Virus record (IMG/VR): IMGVR_UViG_3300008113_000215
Location: 1-64,000 of that record
Source of the DNA: a virus
Strand: one strand, 5' to 3'
DNA: 64,000 nt
The notes beneath the pieces are model-generated. The model was not told the origin of the DNA. It ran no database searches and worked only from the letters and a program-made list of their open reading frames with translations. Made by a program: the position numbers and the translations under genes. Shown in pieces: positions 1 to 8,044 of the stretch; the stretch's first letter is position 1; each line of letters starts with the position of its first letter.

Positions 1-1062
1 AGCATCTATGATATTAAGATTTGGTCCAGCAGAATTGATGGTCTCAATCTTAGGAGATTCCCCACCTTGAACTGGGAAAAGATAGTTTTTATAAAACTGT
101 AAATTGGGTCTTCCGTTAACACTCAGTTCGCCTGATTCTGTGTTTAATTTGATATCCTCTTTATACATGGTCATCAATTCACCTAAAGTCTCTTTTGCTT
201 TTTGTGGAGATCTAGATCCAACTGGAATTGTCATCTTAATTCTGAAAGAGGCATTCATCACATTCCAGATAATTCTGGTATGCTCCATAATCTTTAAAAG
301 ATTATGTGAACGTATCAATCTTTCACAGTAACTAGTTCTACTAGCGCTATTTCCTTTGGCAAATGAAATATAAATGACTTGAGAATCGTAAAGCCTTCTT
401 TCTCTAGTACTATCTCCATAATATTGAATCCAGATAGGAATCGTCTCCCCCGACTGGTTTCTTTCTGTTGTCGGGGTCAATGATGTTGGATCCAATTCTT
501 TAAATCCTACAATTTGCCTTCCATCATCAGAATAAACAATTTCGAAAGATAAAAATCCGTCAATTAAAAACTGTCTAAAATATTGCCAAGCGGATATCCC
601 ATTATTAAATCCATGGGAGATATACATTTTTCTAAAGTTATCTCTTAATGAATCAACAACATCTTCTTTGAGATCCATATTAACAAGAGATAGACTACAA
701 CAAAAATTTCTATCATCGTAAACTATAGCTTCATCAGCAAGAATATCAAGGATCCATTCTATTTCTGCATTTAAAGCAAACCTGCGTAAAAACTCTCTCT
801 TAAAAGGATAGTCTTTATCAAAGTAAGCAATATACTTTCTGTTACTAGTGTCTTGAGAAGCCAAACTAAAAATGAAATCTTCATCTGAATCGGTAAGACC
901 CATTCTTTCCCTCATCATTGCTTCGGAAACACCAATGGCCTGTGAATTTTTCACAACAAGATCCTTATACTCCATTCCGAAGCTTCCTATCTTGCTCACA
1001 CTCTTAAGGATCTTTCCTATATTAGGATTCCTTTGTGAAAAATCATCTATAAATCCTGCCAT
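1..1062 (-). CDS. Portal protein paralog B (T4 gp20 family), 3' end outside window
   Basis: Portal-family protein; in T4 the gp20 dodecamer forms the packaging vertex that binds terminase and later the neck. The ATG is at 1062-1060 and the frame is open for 354 codons to the left edge, so the C-terminus is missing. Blocks such as MAGFIDDF, IGSFGM, VVKNSQA, YIAYFDKDY, DEAIVYDD and VNGRPN recur in the same order in the next gene upstream, so the two are tandem paralogs. The coding frame is uninterrupted with many synonymous and conservative differences, which argues for a maintained copy rather than decay. The 3-bp gap to the neighbour suggests co-transcription. Confidence 0.88.
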   Translation of the reverse strand, partial: MAGFIDDFSQRNPNIGKILKSVSKIGSFGMEYKDLVVKNSQAIGVSEAMMRERMGLTDSDEDFIFSLASQDTSNRKYIAYFDKDYPFKREFLRRFALNAEIEWILDILADEAIVYDDRNFCCSLSLVNMDLKEDVVDSLRDNFRKMYISHGFNNGISAWQYFRQFLIDGFLSFEIVYSDDGRQIVGFKELDPTSLTPTTERNQSGETIPIWIQYYGDSTRERRLYDSQVIYISFAKGNSASRTSYCERLIRSHNLLKIMEHTRIIWNVMNASFRIKMTIPVGSRSPQKAKETLGELMTMYKEDIKLNTESGELSVNGRPNLQFYKNYLFPVQGGESPKIETINSAGPNLNIIDA

Positions 1063-1065
1063 TTA

Positions 1066-2709
1066 TTAAAGTTTAAATTCGTCTCCTCCTTCTGTTCCTG
1101 CTCCTTCTGTTCCTGCTCCTTCTTCTGCCGCTGGAGCCGTCTCTGCTGCTTTTTTAGCTTCCTCTTCAGCGGCTTTCTTCTTTTTCTCAGCATCTCTTTC
1201 CTTGGCTTTCTCGTTAGCTACCCTGTCATCGTCAGTCATACCTAAGTACTTGTCGAGCACATATCTTAATGAAAAATAAGGTTTACCTTCAGAATCAGTC
1301 AATCCTGAAATTTTTGTTACCTGATCTTTTCTAGCATTTAGAATCTCCATGTATCTTATTTCAGCAAAAGAATTATCTTTCACATAATCCAAACCAAATT
1401 GACTCTTAACCATAAAATCCTTCTTATGCTCCGGATAATCCAAACAAAATTGGATCCAAAGGGGTTTTACAAGAATGTCCTGGAAGATAGATCTTAATCT
1501 GGTTATAAATTTAAAGAATCTTATTTCTTCTTGATCCAATCCTTCTGCGTTACCACTAAAAGTTCCTTGTGTTCCTCTATCTTCACGATCAAATCTCGAA
1601 TATGGAATTTTAGAATCAAGTTTTAATTTATCAGCAAAATAAGCTAAAGCTTTAAGATCGCTAAAAGGTGTTGCGTCCCCGGATCCTGCTAATGGAGCAA
1701 TGTCTGGTGTTCCGTTCGGGGTTGAAGGCATTAAATAATTCTTGAAGAACTGAATGTTAGGTCTACCGTTTACGAAAAGTTCACCAGAATCCGAATCTAA
1801 TCTGATATCTTCTTTATAGATACTCATTAATTCTGCAAGACTTTGCTTGGCCTTTTGTGGTGATTTAGTTCCGATCGGAACTGTCATGGTCATTCTATAG
1901 GAAGAATTCATTACATTCCAGATCACCCTGGTGTGTTCCATGATTCTCAAAAGATTAAACGATCTAATTAATCTTTCGATATAGCTTACCCTCGTCATTG
2001 TATTTCCCTTTGCATAGGAAATATAAATGATCTGAGAATCATATAATTTTCTGGTTAGAGCAGGGTTATCTGGATATTGTATCCAGCACTCAACAAAAGA
2101 TCCATCCATCTGTTTTTCGACAGACGGAAGAAGAGATGCTGGGTCTAATTCCTTAAACCCAATAATATTTTTTCCCTTTGTGTCAAAAATAATTTCAAAT
2201 GCCAGAATACCATCAATGAGGAAGTTTCTAAAAAAATGCCATCCTGAAATGTCCTGATTAAATCCAAATAAATTATAGATCTCTTTATACCTTTCTTGAA
2301 TTTTAGCTTCTTTTTTCTCCCCAATCCCATGAATGTCTGTACTAACAAAATAGGAGAAAAAGTTTTTATCATCATAAACTATCGCTTCGTCACAAACTGT
2401 ATCGAGGATAAATTCAATTTCGGGGTTAAGAGCAAAATTTCTTAAATAGGTCTTTTTGTTCTTGTAATCTTTATCGAAATAAGCAATATACTGTTTCGCA
2501 GTAGTGTCAGCTTTTCTGAGGGTATAAAGGAAATTTTCGTCCAGAATTCCACCCTTTTGCGTGAAAATCGCTTCAGTAGTACCAACGGCCTGGGAGTTTT
2601 TAACAACCATATCCCCATAGCTCATCCCAAATGACCCTATTTTTCTAAGAGCACTTAGAACGTTGCTAAAAAATGGATTATTTCTGTTGTTTTCTAAAAA
2701 TCCTGCCAT
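1066..2709 (-). CDS. 20: Portal protein (T4 gp20-like)
   Basis: Portal vertex protein of 547 residues, close to the usual T4 gp20 length (about 520). Visible family features are the conserved N-terminal block ending in DEAIVYDDKNFFSY, the central KELDPASLLP, ERLIRSFNLLRIMEHTRVIWNVMNSSYRM and FSGNAEGLDQEEIRFFKFI. The C-terminus is an Ala/Lys/Glu-rich tail ending in Gly/Glu repeats, which is unusual for this family. The start overlaps the stop of the upstream 190-residue gene by one base. A second portal gene follows immediately, so the ring could be made of one or both products; that is inference. Confidence 0.93.
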   Translation of the reverse strand: MAGFLENNRNNPFFSNVLSALRKIGSFGMSYGDMVVKNSQAVGTTEAIFTQKGGILDENFLYTLRKADTTAKQYIAYFDKDYKNKKTYLRNFALNPEIEFILDTVCDEAIVYDDKNFFSYFVSTDIHGIGEKKEAKIQERYKEIYNLFGFNQDISGWHFFRNFLIDGILAFEIIFDTKGKNIIGFKELDPASLLPSVEKQMDGSFVECWIQYPDNPALTRKLYDSQIIYISYAKGNTMTRVSYIERLIRSFNLLRIMEHTRVIWNVMNSSYRMTMTVPIGTKSPQKAKQSLAELMSIYKEDIRLDSDSGELFVNGRPNIQFFKNYLMPSTPNGTPDIAPLAGSGDATPFSDLKALAYFADKLKLDSKIPYSRFDREDRGTQGTFSGNAEGLDQEEIRFFKFITRLRSIFQDILVKPLWIQFCLDYPEHKKDFMVKSQFGLDYVKDNSFAEIRYMEILNARKDQVTKISGLTDSEGKPYFSLRYVLDKYLGMTDDDRVANEKAKERDAEKKKKAAEEEAKKAAETAPAAEEGAGTEGAGTEGGDEFKL

Positions 2710-3281
2710 TATCCGAATTTATTGTATATATCATTCAAAATAGCCCCCTCTAAAGACTTAGTATCTAGATACACTAAATACTTCCATTCATCGCTTGGTA
2801 TTTCGGAAAGACCCTTTATCTTTTCCAACTTGTAACCACGGTATGCATGATTATACTTGACTCCTCCCATTAAAGTTTCTAAAATCTCAGAATCGAATCT
2901 GAGAGGCATTTGGGATGAAATCTCTCTCTTTTCATTTTGCTCCATGATTTTACCAAATATAGTATAGAGCCTAATAAAAAAATTAGTTCGGTCTCTTGGT
3001 GTTAATAGGACCAAATCTACTCCTTTAATAATGGATCTTTCTGGGCTAATCTCAGATCCTTCATAAAATATGACGGGTCTTTTATTAACAAATTCCTGGT
3101 CCTTTCTCTTTGGGGAATCGTAGTAAAAAGTAAATATTTTCCCCTGAATTAAATTCTTTATAGATTCAGATTTTTTTAAAACTGAATAATTATTGGTATA
3201 ATGTAAAAAACTCTCCTCTGTCAATTTTCCAGGAGATCCAGCCTTTTCTATTGCCTCTCTAATTTCCCTTTTAAAATCCAT
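2709..3281 (-). CDS. T4-neighbourhood structural or assembly protein, unassigned
   Basis: A 190-residue soluble protein between gp4 and the portal. The most recognisable segment is around residues 48-75 (IFTFYYDSPKRKDQEF then PVIFYEG), which resembles a FxYDPK...P motif I associate with small structural proteins of T4-type phages. The T4 genes next to gene 4 are 2 (DNA end protector) and 53 (baseplate wedge), so either role is possible from position. No catalytic motif, membrane segment or signal is visible. It overlaps both neighbours by one base (ATGG/TAATGG type), indicating translational coupling. Confidence 0.6.
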   Translation of the reverse strand: MDFKREIREAIEKAGSPGKLTEESFLHYTNNYSVLKKSESIKNLIQGKIFTFYYDSPKRKDQEFVNKRPVIFYEGSEISPERSIIKGVDLVLLTPRDRTNFFIRLYTIFGKIMEQNEKREISSQMPLRFDSEILETLMGGVKYNHAYRGYKLEKIKGLSEIPSDEWKYLVYLDTKSLEGAILNDIYNKFG

Positions 3282-3775
3282 TATCTAAAGATAAAATTTT
3301 CATCAACGGCACCAAATCTATAGCCATTGTGCTTAGCAAAACGAGTCGCAGCATCAAATTTAGCTCTGTTAACAATCCATATTTCCATGGCTTGATTATA
3401 AGATCTAACCTTCTTCTCAGTTAAGTTTCCGGAGATTGTTGGTTTTTTTTCCAATTTGTACTGAGCAGATGGCTTAATTTCAAGAATCCAGTCCTCTGTT
3501 GATCCGTCAGCTTTTTTTACCTTTATATAATAATCGGGATGATATGTGTGTGTTTTTTTATCGATGGGATTCCAATATTCTATTTGAACAGCTTCTGATG
3601 CCCATTTTAAAATATTTGGATTTTGGTCACAGTATTGACAAAATCTTCCTTCCCAAGAGGATCTATAAATTATATCATGAATATCCCCAATATACTTTTC
3701 CGGATTAGTTGGTACAAACTTTCCTGATTTAAATTTACCATTGGGCTTAATATTTTTGATATTAATTTTAGACAT
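3281..3775 (-). CDS. 4: Head completion nuclease (T4 gp4-like)
   Basis: T4 gp4 family protein (about 164 residues here), which in T4 completes the packaged head before tail joining. It has a nuclease-like core: YRSSWEGRFCQYCD near residue 40, then the acidic/hydrophobic strand THTYHPDYYIKV and WILEIKPSAQY, a D...ExK arrangement of restriction-endonuclease folds. I chose the second ATG (MSKINIKN, 3775) because it overlaps the gp55 stop by only 8 bases; an ATG six codons upstream (3793) is also in frame. Neighbours gp55 and gp20 support the assignment. Confidence 0.85.
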   Translation of the reverse strand: MSKINIKNIKPNGKFKSGKFVPTNPEKYIGDIHDIIYRSSWEGRFCQYCDQNPNILKWASEAVQIEYWNPIDKKTHTYHPDYYIKVKKADGSTEDWILEIKPSAQYKLEKKPTISGNLTEKKVRSYNQAMEIWIVNRAKFDAATRFAKHNGYRFGAVDENFIFR

Positions 3776-4124
3776 TGAAGTTCTGATTATCATCTCTAGT
3801 TAACCTAGAAAAAGATATTGTTTTTATAGATCTTGTAGAATGTATTTTTTTCCATCCTTTTTGCATACCATTTTTAGCTATCTGTGAGATAAATGCGAAC
3901 GGGTTGTCTGATTTATTGGGATCGAATCTGTCCCAATATTTAATTAGATCCTCCATTCCGAAAGCAATACAATCCTCTTTATCTTCGATATCTCGATAAG
4001 ATTTAGTTTTAGAAAGACCATTAACAATAAGTGTAAACATCTTTACCGTTTCTGCTGTCAATCTTCCTTTTTCTTTGGATTCTAGCAATGCCCTTTTAAG
4101 CTCTTTGTTTTTAACATACTCCAT
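3768..4124 (-). CDS. 55: Late-transcription sigma factor (T4 gp55-like)
   Basis: A small 118-residue sigma-like protein. In T4, gp55 binds host RNA polymerase and recognises the TATAAATA late promoter together with gp33 and the gp45 clamp. The match covers the start (YVKNKELKRALLESKEKGRLT), the helix IVNGLSKTKSYRDI, EDCIAFGMEDLIKYWDRFDPNKSDNPFAFISQIAKNGMQKGWKK, which corresponds to the region-2-like core of T4 gp55 ([20 protein letters not shown]). It is shorter than T4 gp55 (185) and lacks most of its C-terminus. The ATG overlaps the stop of the preceding reading frame (TAATG). The abundant GATATATA elements in the window are candidate targets. Confidence 0.85.
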   Translation of the reverse strand: MEYVKNKELKRALLESKEKGRLTAETVKMFTLIVNGLSKTKSYRDIEDKEDCIAFGMEDLIKYWDRFDPNKSDNPFAFISQIAKNGMQKGWKKIHSTRSIKTISFSRLTRDDNQNFNV

Positions 4125-4369
4125 TAGTTTTGTGGGAAATTATTTTCTAGTTTGCCTATCTGGCCTTCAACATCTTTTTTTAGGGCTTCTAGGTTTTTTA
4201 TTGAGTCTTCAATAGTACTCAATCCTATCTTACTACTAGCATGACTAGTTGTTTCCAATTCTTTTAATTTACCTAAAATGTCTTGTAGGTCTTCCTGGAA
4301 AAGAAAAAGTTCGTTTCCGATACCCTCAGAAACGAACTTTTCGTAATTTTCAGAAATACTATTTACTTT
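4124..4369 (-). CDS. Reading frame without a normal start; possible -1 frameshift extension of the 758-residue protein
   Basis: Open frame of about 82 codons ending TAATG on the gp55 start. It reads KVNSISENYEKFVSEGIGNE..., then a predicted coiled coil (LQDILGKLKELETT, IEDSIKNLEALKKDVEGQIGKLENN). There is no ATG or GTG; the first TTG is mid-frame. The upstream gene ends ...S-K-K-K-stop on A AAA AAG TAA, a textbook -1 slippery heptamer immediately before its stop, and the -1 frame is exactly this one. Production as a C-terminal extension is therefore plausible; initiation at a non-standard codon is the alternative. Confidence 0.5.
   Translation of the reverse strand, partial: KVNSISENYEKFVSEGIGNELFLFQEDLQDILGKLKELETTSHASSKIGLSTIEDSIKNLEALKKDVEGQIGKLENNFPQN
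4305..4341 (-). terminator. Stem-loop 3' of the 758-residue gene; terminator or frameshift stimulator
   Basis: A perfect 13-bp inverted repeat (AAAAGTTCGTTTC / GAAACGAACTTTT) with an 11-nt loop. On the minus strand it is followed by TTTTTCTTTT, which suits an intrinsic terminator. It lies about 24 nt past the A AAA AAG slippery site and inside the downstream open frame, so it could instead stimulate recoding. Confidence 0.5.
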
Positions 4370-6639
4370 TTTTTTGAAGCAGGTGCTTTTGCAAGGGTTG
4401 CTCTGTTAAGAGGTTCATGATCTTTCTTGCCATTTTTCTTGTGATTACCTGGTGCTTCTGCTAATTCAGCATCATCTAAATCTTCTACGAATTTTTTAGG
4501 TTTTTCAGATTTTCCTTTAGGTGCTTTTTCAACATGCGAATTCTTTTGTGATTCAGAAAGTTTGTGATTTTTCAAATTGTCAATAAATTTAGGAGCTGCG
4601 CCTGCACTTGTGCCAGGAGCTTCTGCCAGGTTCATATTACCTTCTTTATCGATGAATTTTTTATCTTTTCCAGATTTTCCCTCTGGAGCGGAAGCTAATT
4701 CATGATTTCCAGTTACTCCTCTAGGATCTTTAGCAGATTTAGCTTGCTTATTAGGGGCTTCAGATAGGTTATGATTTCCTAAATTATCAATATCTTTAGC
4801 AGATCCCCCAGCAGATTTAGAAGGTGCCTCAGCTAAATTCATATCAGCATCTAGGCCTTCGTTTGCTTCTGATCCTTCTATTTCTATGTTTTCGATTGAT
4901 TCTTCGCCTAGATCATTTACTGGTTTAAGTTCAATGTTTTCAATTTCGTCTGAAATATCAACTACATCATTAAAGAAGTATTCTCCCGTTCTACCGTTTT
5001 CAAACATAACAGTGTATGTTTTAGAATTACCGTTAACCCCTACAACCTTACCTTTTTCTCCGTTTCTTCTGATCTTAACGTCTGTGTTTATTTGATATCC
5101 GTCACTTTCGTTAACTGAAGAAACCTTTTTAGCATACTTTTCAAATCTCTCGATTTCAACATTGATTTGGTTCCATTTATCTTTTAGAGATTCAGATTCT
5201 TTTTGAAGCATTGCTTGAGCTTCTTTAATCTCTTGAGATCCAGTAAGAGATGGATTATCCTGAATTGCTTTTGCAATTTTTGCCATTTCACTTTCAACAA
5301 TAGACATGTTGTTCTTAATAGCTTGCTTATCGTTTCTCATGATAGCTAAAGCTCTATCTTCGTTTTCTAGAATATCTGACATTGATTCAGAAATATCAAA
5401 TCCTAAAAATTCTTTAACTATATTAACTGCCTGTGTTCCGTTACCCTCGAATAAATCATTCTTCTTCATAGCTGGGTTAACTTTGTGAACATAAACTTTT
5501 TGTCCGAATCTAAATACGTTAGCTTCTACCCCTTCGTATATTTTAGAAACGATTTTTTTACCAAAATCAATTTCAGAAAGGAAATTAGCAGCTTTTACTA
5601 CTTCAGTAGCTTGTTCTACTATACTTGCAGAAGATTGGAACGAATTTCTCAATTCCATAGAAAGGATAAATCCTAATCTGTCTTCTGGAATTCTTTTTCC
5701 GTTAAGGAATACTGCCTTTGTTTCGGTGTCACTTTCAAAAACTACAGAAAGCTTATTTTTCCCGATGAACATATCTAAACCATTCTCGTTAATTCTTACA
5801 GCAGGATTGCTAAGTGATAAAGCTGCTTTTAAGAATTTTCCAGGGAGTTTAGAAGCTTCTGCTCTTTCCATAACAGATACGCCTCTTTGAGTTGCCTTGA
5901 AGAATCTATCTGAAGTAACAAAAACCGAATGGTTCTCAAAAACTAAACTTGGCGCTATGATAGATTTTACCTCGCAATTTTCAGAATTAACATTGATAGA
6001 GAATTTACCATTGCTTCCCTCAAGCTGTGTAAACTTCTCAACCAAGCTTCTAACTGTTGGATTGAAGGACCATTTTTTAAGGTCATTAACCAGTTTCTCA
6101 GAAACCCTGTTCTCTGTGTCTAACCAAGTTCTCATTGATTCAACAATAGAAGAGAAAAGGTCTCTGCCTCCTGATCTATTAATATCTTCGATTGCCTTAG
6201 CAACTTCGATTTCTTTTCTGTTTTTTTCGTAAATCTTCTTTAGATTAACTAAAGAGCTTTTAGCGTGTTTTTCCCAGCTAAAATTTTCCAATTCTGAAAT
6301 CATAGATTCAATTAAGAAAGCTTCAGAAACTCCTTTAATTGATGCATGATGAATGTATTTTTCAACCAAAATCTTAGCTTCATGTAATTCAACGAAAGAT
6401 GTATTATTCAAAGCCATTGCAGTTTCTAAAACACCAACAGAGAAAGTTGGTTTAGATATCTTAGTTCCTTGAGCAGATGCTTGAGCAATCTCTTTTTGTA
6501 GACCATCAACGTAGGATCCAGCTGTGCCTGGTCCAAATGCCTTGGTTCCTGCCCAACTTTCATTTAAACTGTTTGCAGCAGCCTTAGCCTTTTCCATTTT
6601 AATTTGGTCTAGATTATTGTCAAAGTTAATTCTATCCAT
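4363..6639 (-). CDS. 758-residue phage protein with C-terminal LAEAP repeats; candidate internal head protein
   Basis: Function not recognised. Residues 1-500 are mostly helical, with no catalytic motif. Around residues 525-575 there is a KOW/SH3-like stretch (INTDVKIRRNGEKGKVVGV... TYTVMFENGRTGEYFF). The last 150 residues contain seven copies of an L-[AS]-[EKS]-A-P-like box (NLAEAP, NLSEAP, HELASAP, NLAEAP, HKLSES, AELAEAP, ATLAKAP) spaced 20-30 residues in a Lys/Gly-rich linker. L-x-E|A resembles T4 prohead protease sites, so processing in the head is possible but unproven. A possible -1 frameshift site overlaps the stop. Two GATATATA elements lie upstream. Confidence 0.85.
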   Translation of the reverse strand: MDRINFDNNLDQIKMEKAKAAANSLNESWAGTKAFGPGTAGSYVDGLQKEIAQASAQGTKISKPTFSVGVLETAMALNNTSFVELHEAKILVEKYIHHASIKGVSEAFLIESMISELENFSWEKHAKSSLVNLKKIYEKNRKEIEVAKAIEDINRSGGRDLFSSIVESMRTWLDTENRVSEKLVNDLKKWSFNPTVRSLVEKFTQLEGSNGKFSINVNSENCEVKSIIAPSLVFENHSVFVTSDRFFKATQRGVSVMERAEASKLPGKFLKAALSLSNPAVRINENGLDMFIGKNKLSVVFESDTETKAVFLNGKRIPEDRLGFILSMELRNSFQSSASIVEQATEVVKAANFLSEIDFGKKIVSKIYEGVEANVFRFGQKVYVHKVNPAMKKNDLFEGNGTQAVNIVKEFLGFDISESMSDILENEDRALAIMRNDKQAIKNNMSIVESEMAKIAKAIQDNPSLTGSQEIKEAQAMLQKESESLKDKWNQINVEIERFEKYAKKVSSVNESDGYQINTDVKIRRNGEKGKVVGVNGNSKTYTVMFENGRTGEYFFNDVVDISDEIENIELKPVNDLGEESIENIEIEGSEANEGLDADMNLAEAPSKSAGGSAKDIDNLGNHNLSEAPNKQAKSAKDPRGVTGNHELASAPEGKSGKDKKFIDKEGNMNLAEAPGTSAGAAPKFIDNLKNHKLSESQKNSHVEKAPKGKSEKPKKFVEDLDDAELAEAPGNHKKNGKKDHEPLNRATLAKAPASKKK

Positions 6640-6660
6640 TTTGAGGGATTTATTTTTATT

Positions 6661-6670
6661 CTATATATCT
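6661..6670 (-). promoter_or_regulatory. GATATATA-type promoter element
   Basis: AGATATATAG on the minus strand, about 22 nt upstream of the ATG at 6639. A second copy (CGATATATAAT) lies at 6721-6731. Both belong to the recurrent element seen before many genes here. Confidence 0.5.
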
Positions 6671-6774
6671 ACGATTTAAAACCATTCTTTAAGCTTTTAG
6701 TCTTTAAAGTCAGCATATTCATTATATATCGAAAATTTTAGAAGGTATTCAATCAATTATTGATACTTCCTAAT

Positions 6775-6912
6775 TTACATTTTCTGGACAATAGTATAAT
6801 CGACGATATTACCAAAATTTATCATCCATGACATAGCTTCTTCCTGTGTTAAATTATCAAGTTCAGGAGAAACTGGTGATTTTAAATCAGTTACGTAAGC
6901 TATATAGTACAT
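6775..6912 (-). CDS. Small hypothetical protein (45 aa)
   Basis: Short ORF from ATG at 6912 to TAA at 6775, reading MYYIAYVTDLKSPVSPELD and ending in IVQKM. The ATG begins one base after the stop of the upstream glycine-rich fibre protein (TAATATG), as in a coupled operon. No domain is recognised; it is acidic-neutral and has no signal peptide. The tight spacing is the main support for its being real. Confidence 0.6.
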   Translation of the reverse strand: MYYIAYVTDLKSPVSPELDNLTQEEAMSWMINFGNIVDYTIVQKM

Positions 6913-6913
6913 A

Positions 6914-8044
6914 TTAAAAGAATATTAGTGTTATAGTTTGTGAAGCTTGATTGACAGTAGATCCTGTTCCTATACCACCCCAGTTTAAGTTATTGATCAT
7001 CGGTCTAAGTGCAACTGTACTAGAGCCTGAACAACTTCCTATATTAGAAAATTCAACAGCTGTACCGCCTATCTTAGGTGTGCCACATCCTACTCCGACT
7101 AACCATAAGGTAGATCCGATGGTAACGCTCCCCGCTGTTCCGGTTCTTAGATTATTTGCAAGTGTTTGTACTTTAGTAGGATCTGTAACTGTAATCGAAG
7201 TACCGTTCGTGCTAGACATAGTAAATGTTGTATATGATCCGGTTAAAGAAGCCCTAAAGGTATTCCATGCAGTTTCTACTGTTGTCGTGGGGGCTACTCC
7301 TTGTACGAATGCTTGAGAAAATGTTACAGATATAAGTTTAATAACAACTATTCCAGATCCTCCTTTACCACCACCTACTGAGTTACTAGATGCAGCGCCA
7401 CCAGCTTGCCCACCATTACCTGTGTTGGTCGATCCGGATGCACCACCATTTTGAGTGCCAGCATTTCCTCCTGCACCACCTACACCATAAATAACCTCTG
7501 AACCACTGAGAGAAGAACTGATTCCTGAACCACCCGCTCCACCTGTTGCTACTGAGTTGGCAGAACCAGCTCCCCCTGCTCCTCCACCTCCCTTTCCACC
7601 GTTACCTCCACCTGAACCACTACCACCTGTAGCGGAAGAAGTATTACTGATCTGCGCAACCCCGGCTACACCTCCAGTTCTTGATCCTAAGCCATTACCC
7701 CCGCCAAGGGCTGTTATTGAGCTAAATACGCTATTATCTCCCGGAAGGCCTGCATTATTGGCTCTAGCATTAGCTCCACCAAGACCGCCGTCGCCTACTG
7801 TTACCACATATGAAGCTCCAGGTACTACCGATAGGGTTCCTGTTAATACCATACCTCCTCCACCTCCTCCACCACCAGCATTATCATAGCCGTTACCGCC
7901 ACCTCCACCACCGCCGACTACTAAATATTCGACAGAATTAACGTTAGCCGGTGCAGTCCATGTGGTAGTGCCAACTGTAGTAAAAATCTCAAGAAAAGAT
8001 GCTGATGCTGGCATTTTCTTAAAAGAAAACGGAAATACTATCAT
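6914..8044 (-). CDS. Glycine-rich tail-fibre/adhesin protein
   Basis: 376 residues. After a short N-terminus comes TTVGTTTWTAPANVNSVEYLVVGGGGGGG and a run of Gly-rich blocks to about residue 235 (GGAGGSGISS, GGQAGGAASSNS, GGGKGGSGIVVIKL). The YLVVGGGGGGG...GSGIVVI arrangement is common in phage and bacterial fibre-tip proteins, where poly-Gly helices pack together. Residues 240-376 form a separate Ser/Thr-rich domain (TNGTSITVTDPTKVQTLANNL...). It shares an overlapping stop/start with the collagen-like fibre upstream, so it is probably the distal part of the same fibre or its adhesin. Confidence 0.8.
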   Translation of the reverse strand: MIVFPFSFKKMPASASFLEIFTTVGTTTWTAPANVNSVEYLVVGGGGGGGNGYDNAGGGGGGGGMVLTGTLSVVPGASYVVTVGDGGLGGANARANNAGLPGDNSVFSSITALGGGNGLGSRTGGVAGVAQISNTSSATGGSGSGGGNGGKGGGGAGGAGSANSVATGGAGGSGISSSLSGSEVIYGVGGAGGNAGTQNGGASGSTNTGNGGQAGGAASSNSVGGGKGGSGIVVIKLISVTFSQAFVQGVAPTTTVETAWNTFRASLTGSYTTFTMSSTNGTSITVTDPTKVQTLANNLRTGTAGSVTIGSTLWLVGVGCGTPKIGGTAVEFSNIGSCSGSSTVALRPMINNLNWGGIGTGSTVNQASQTITLIFF

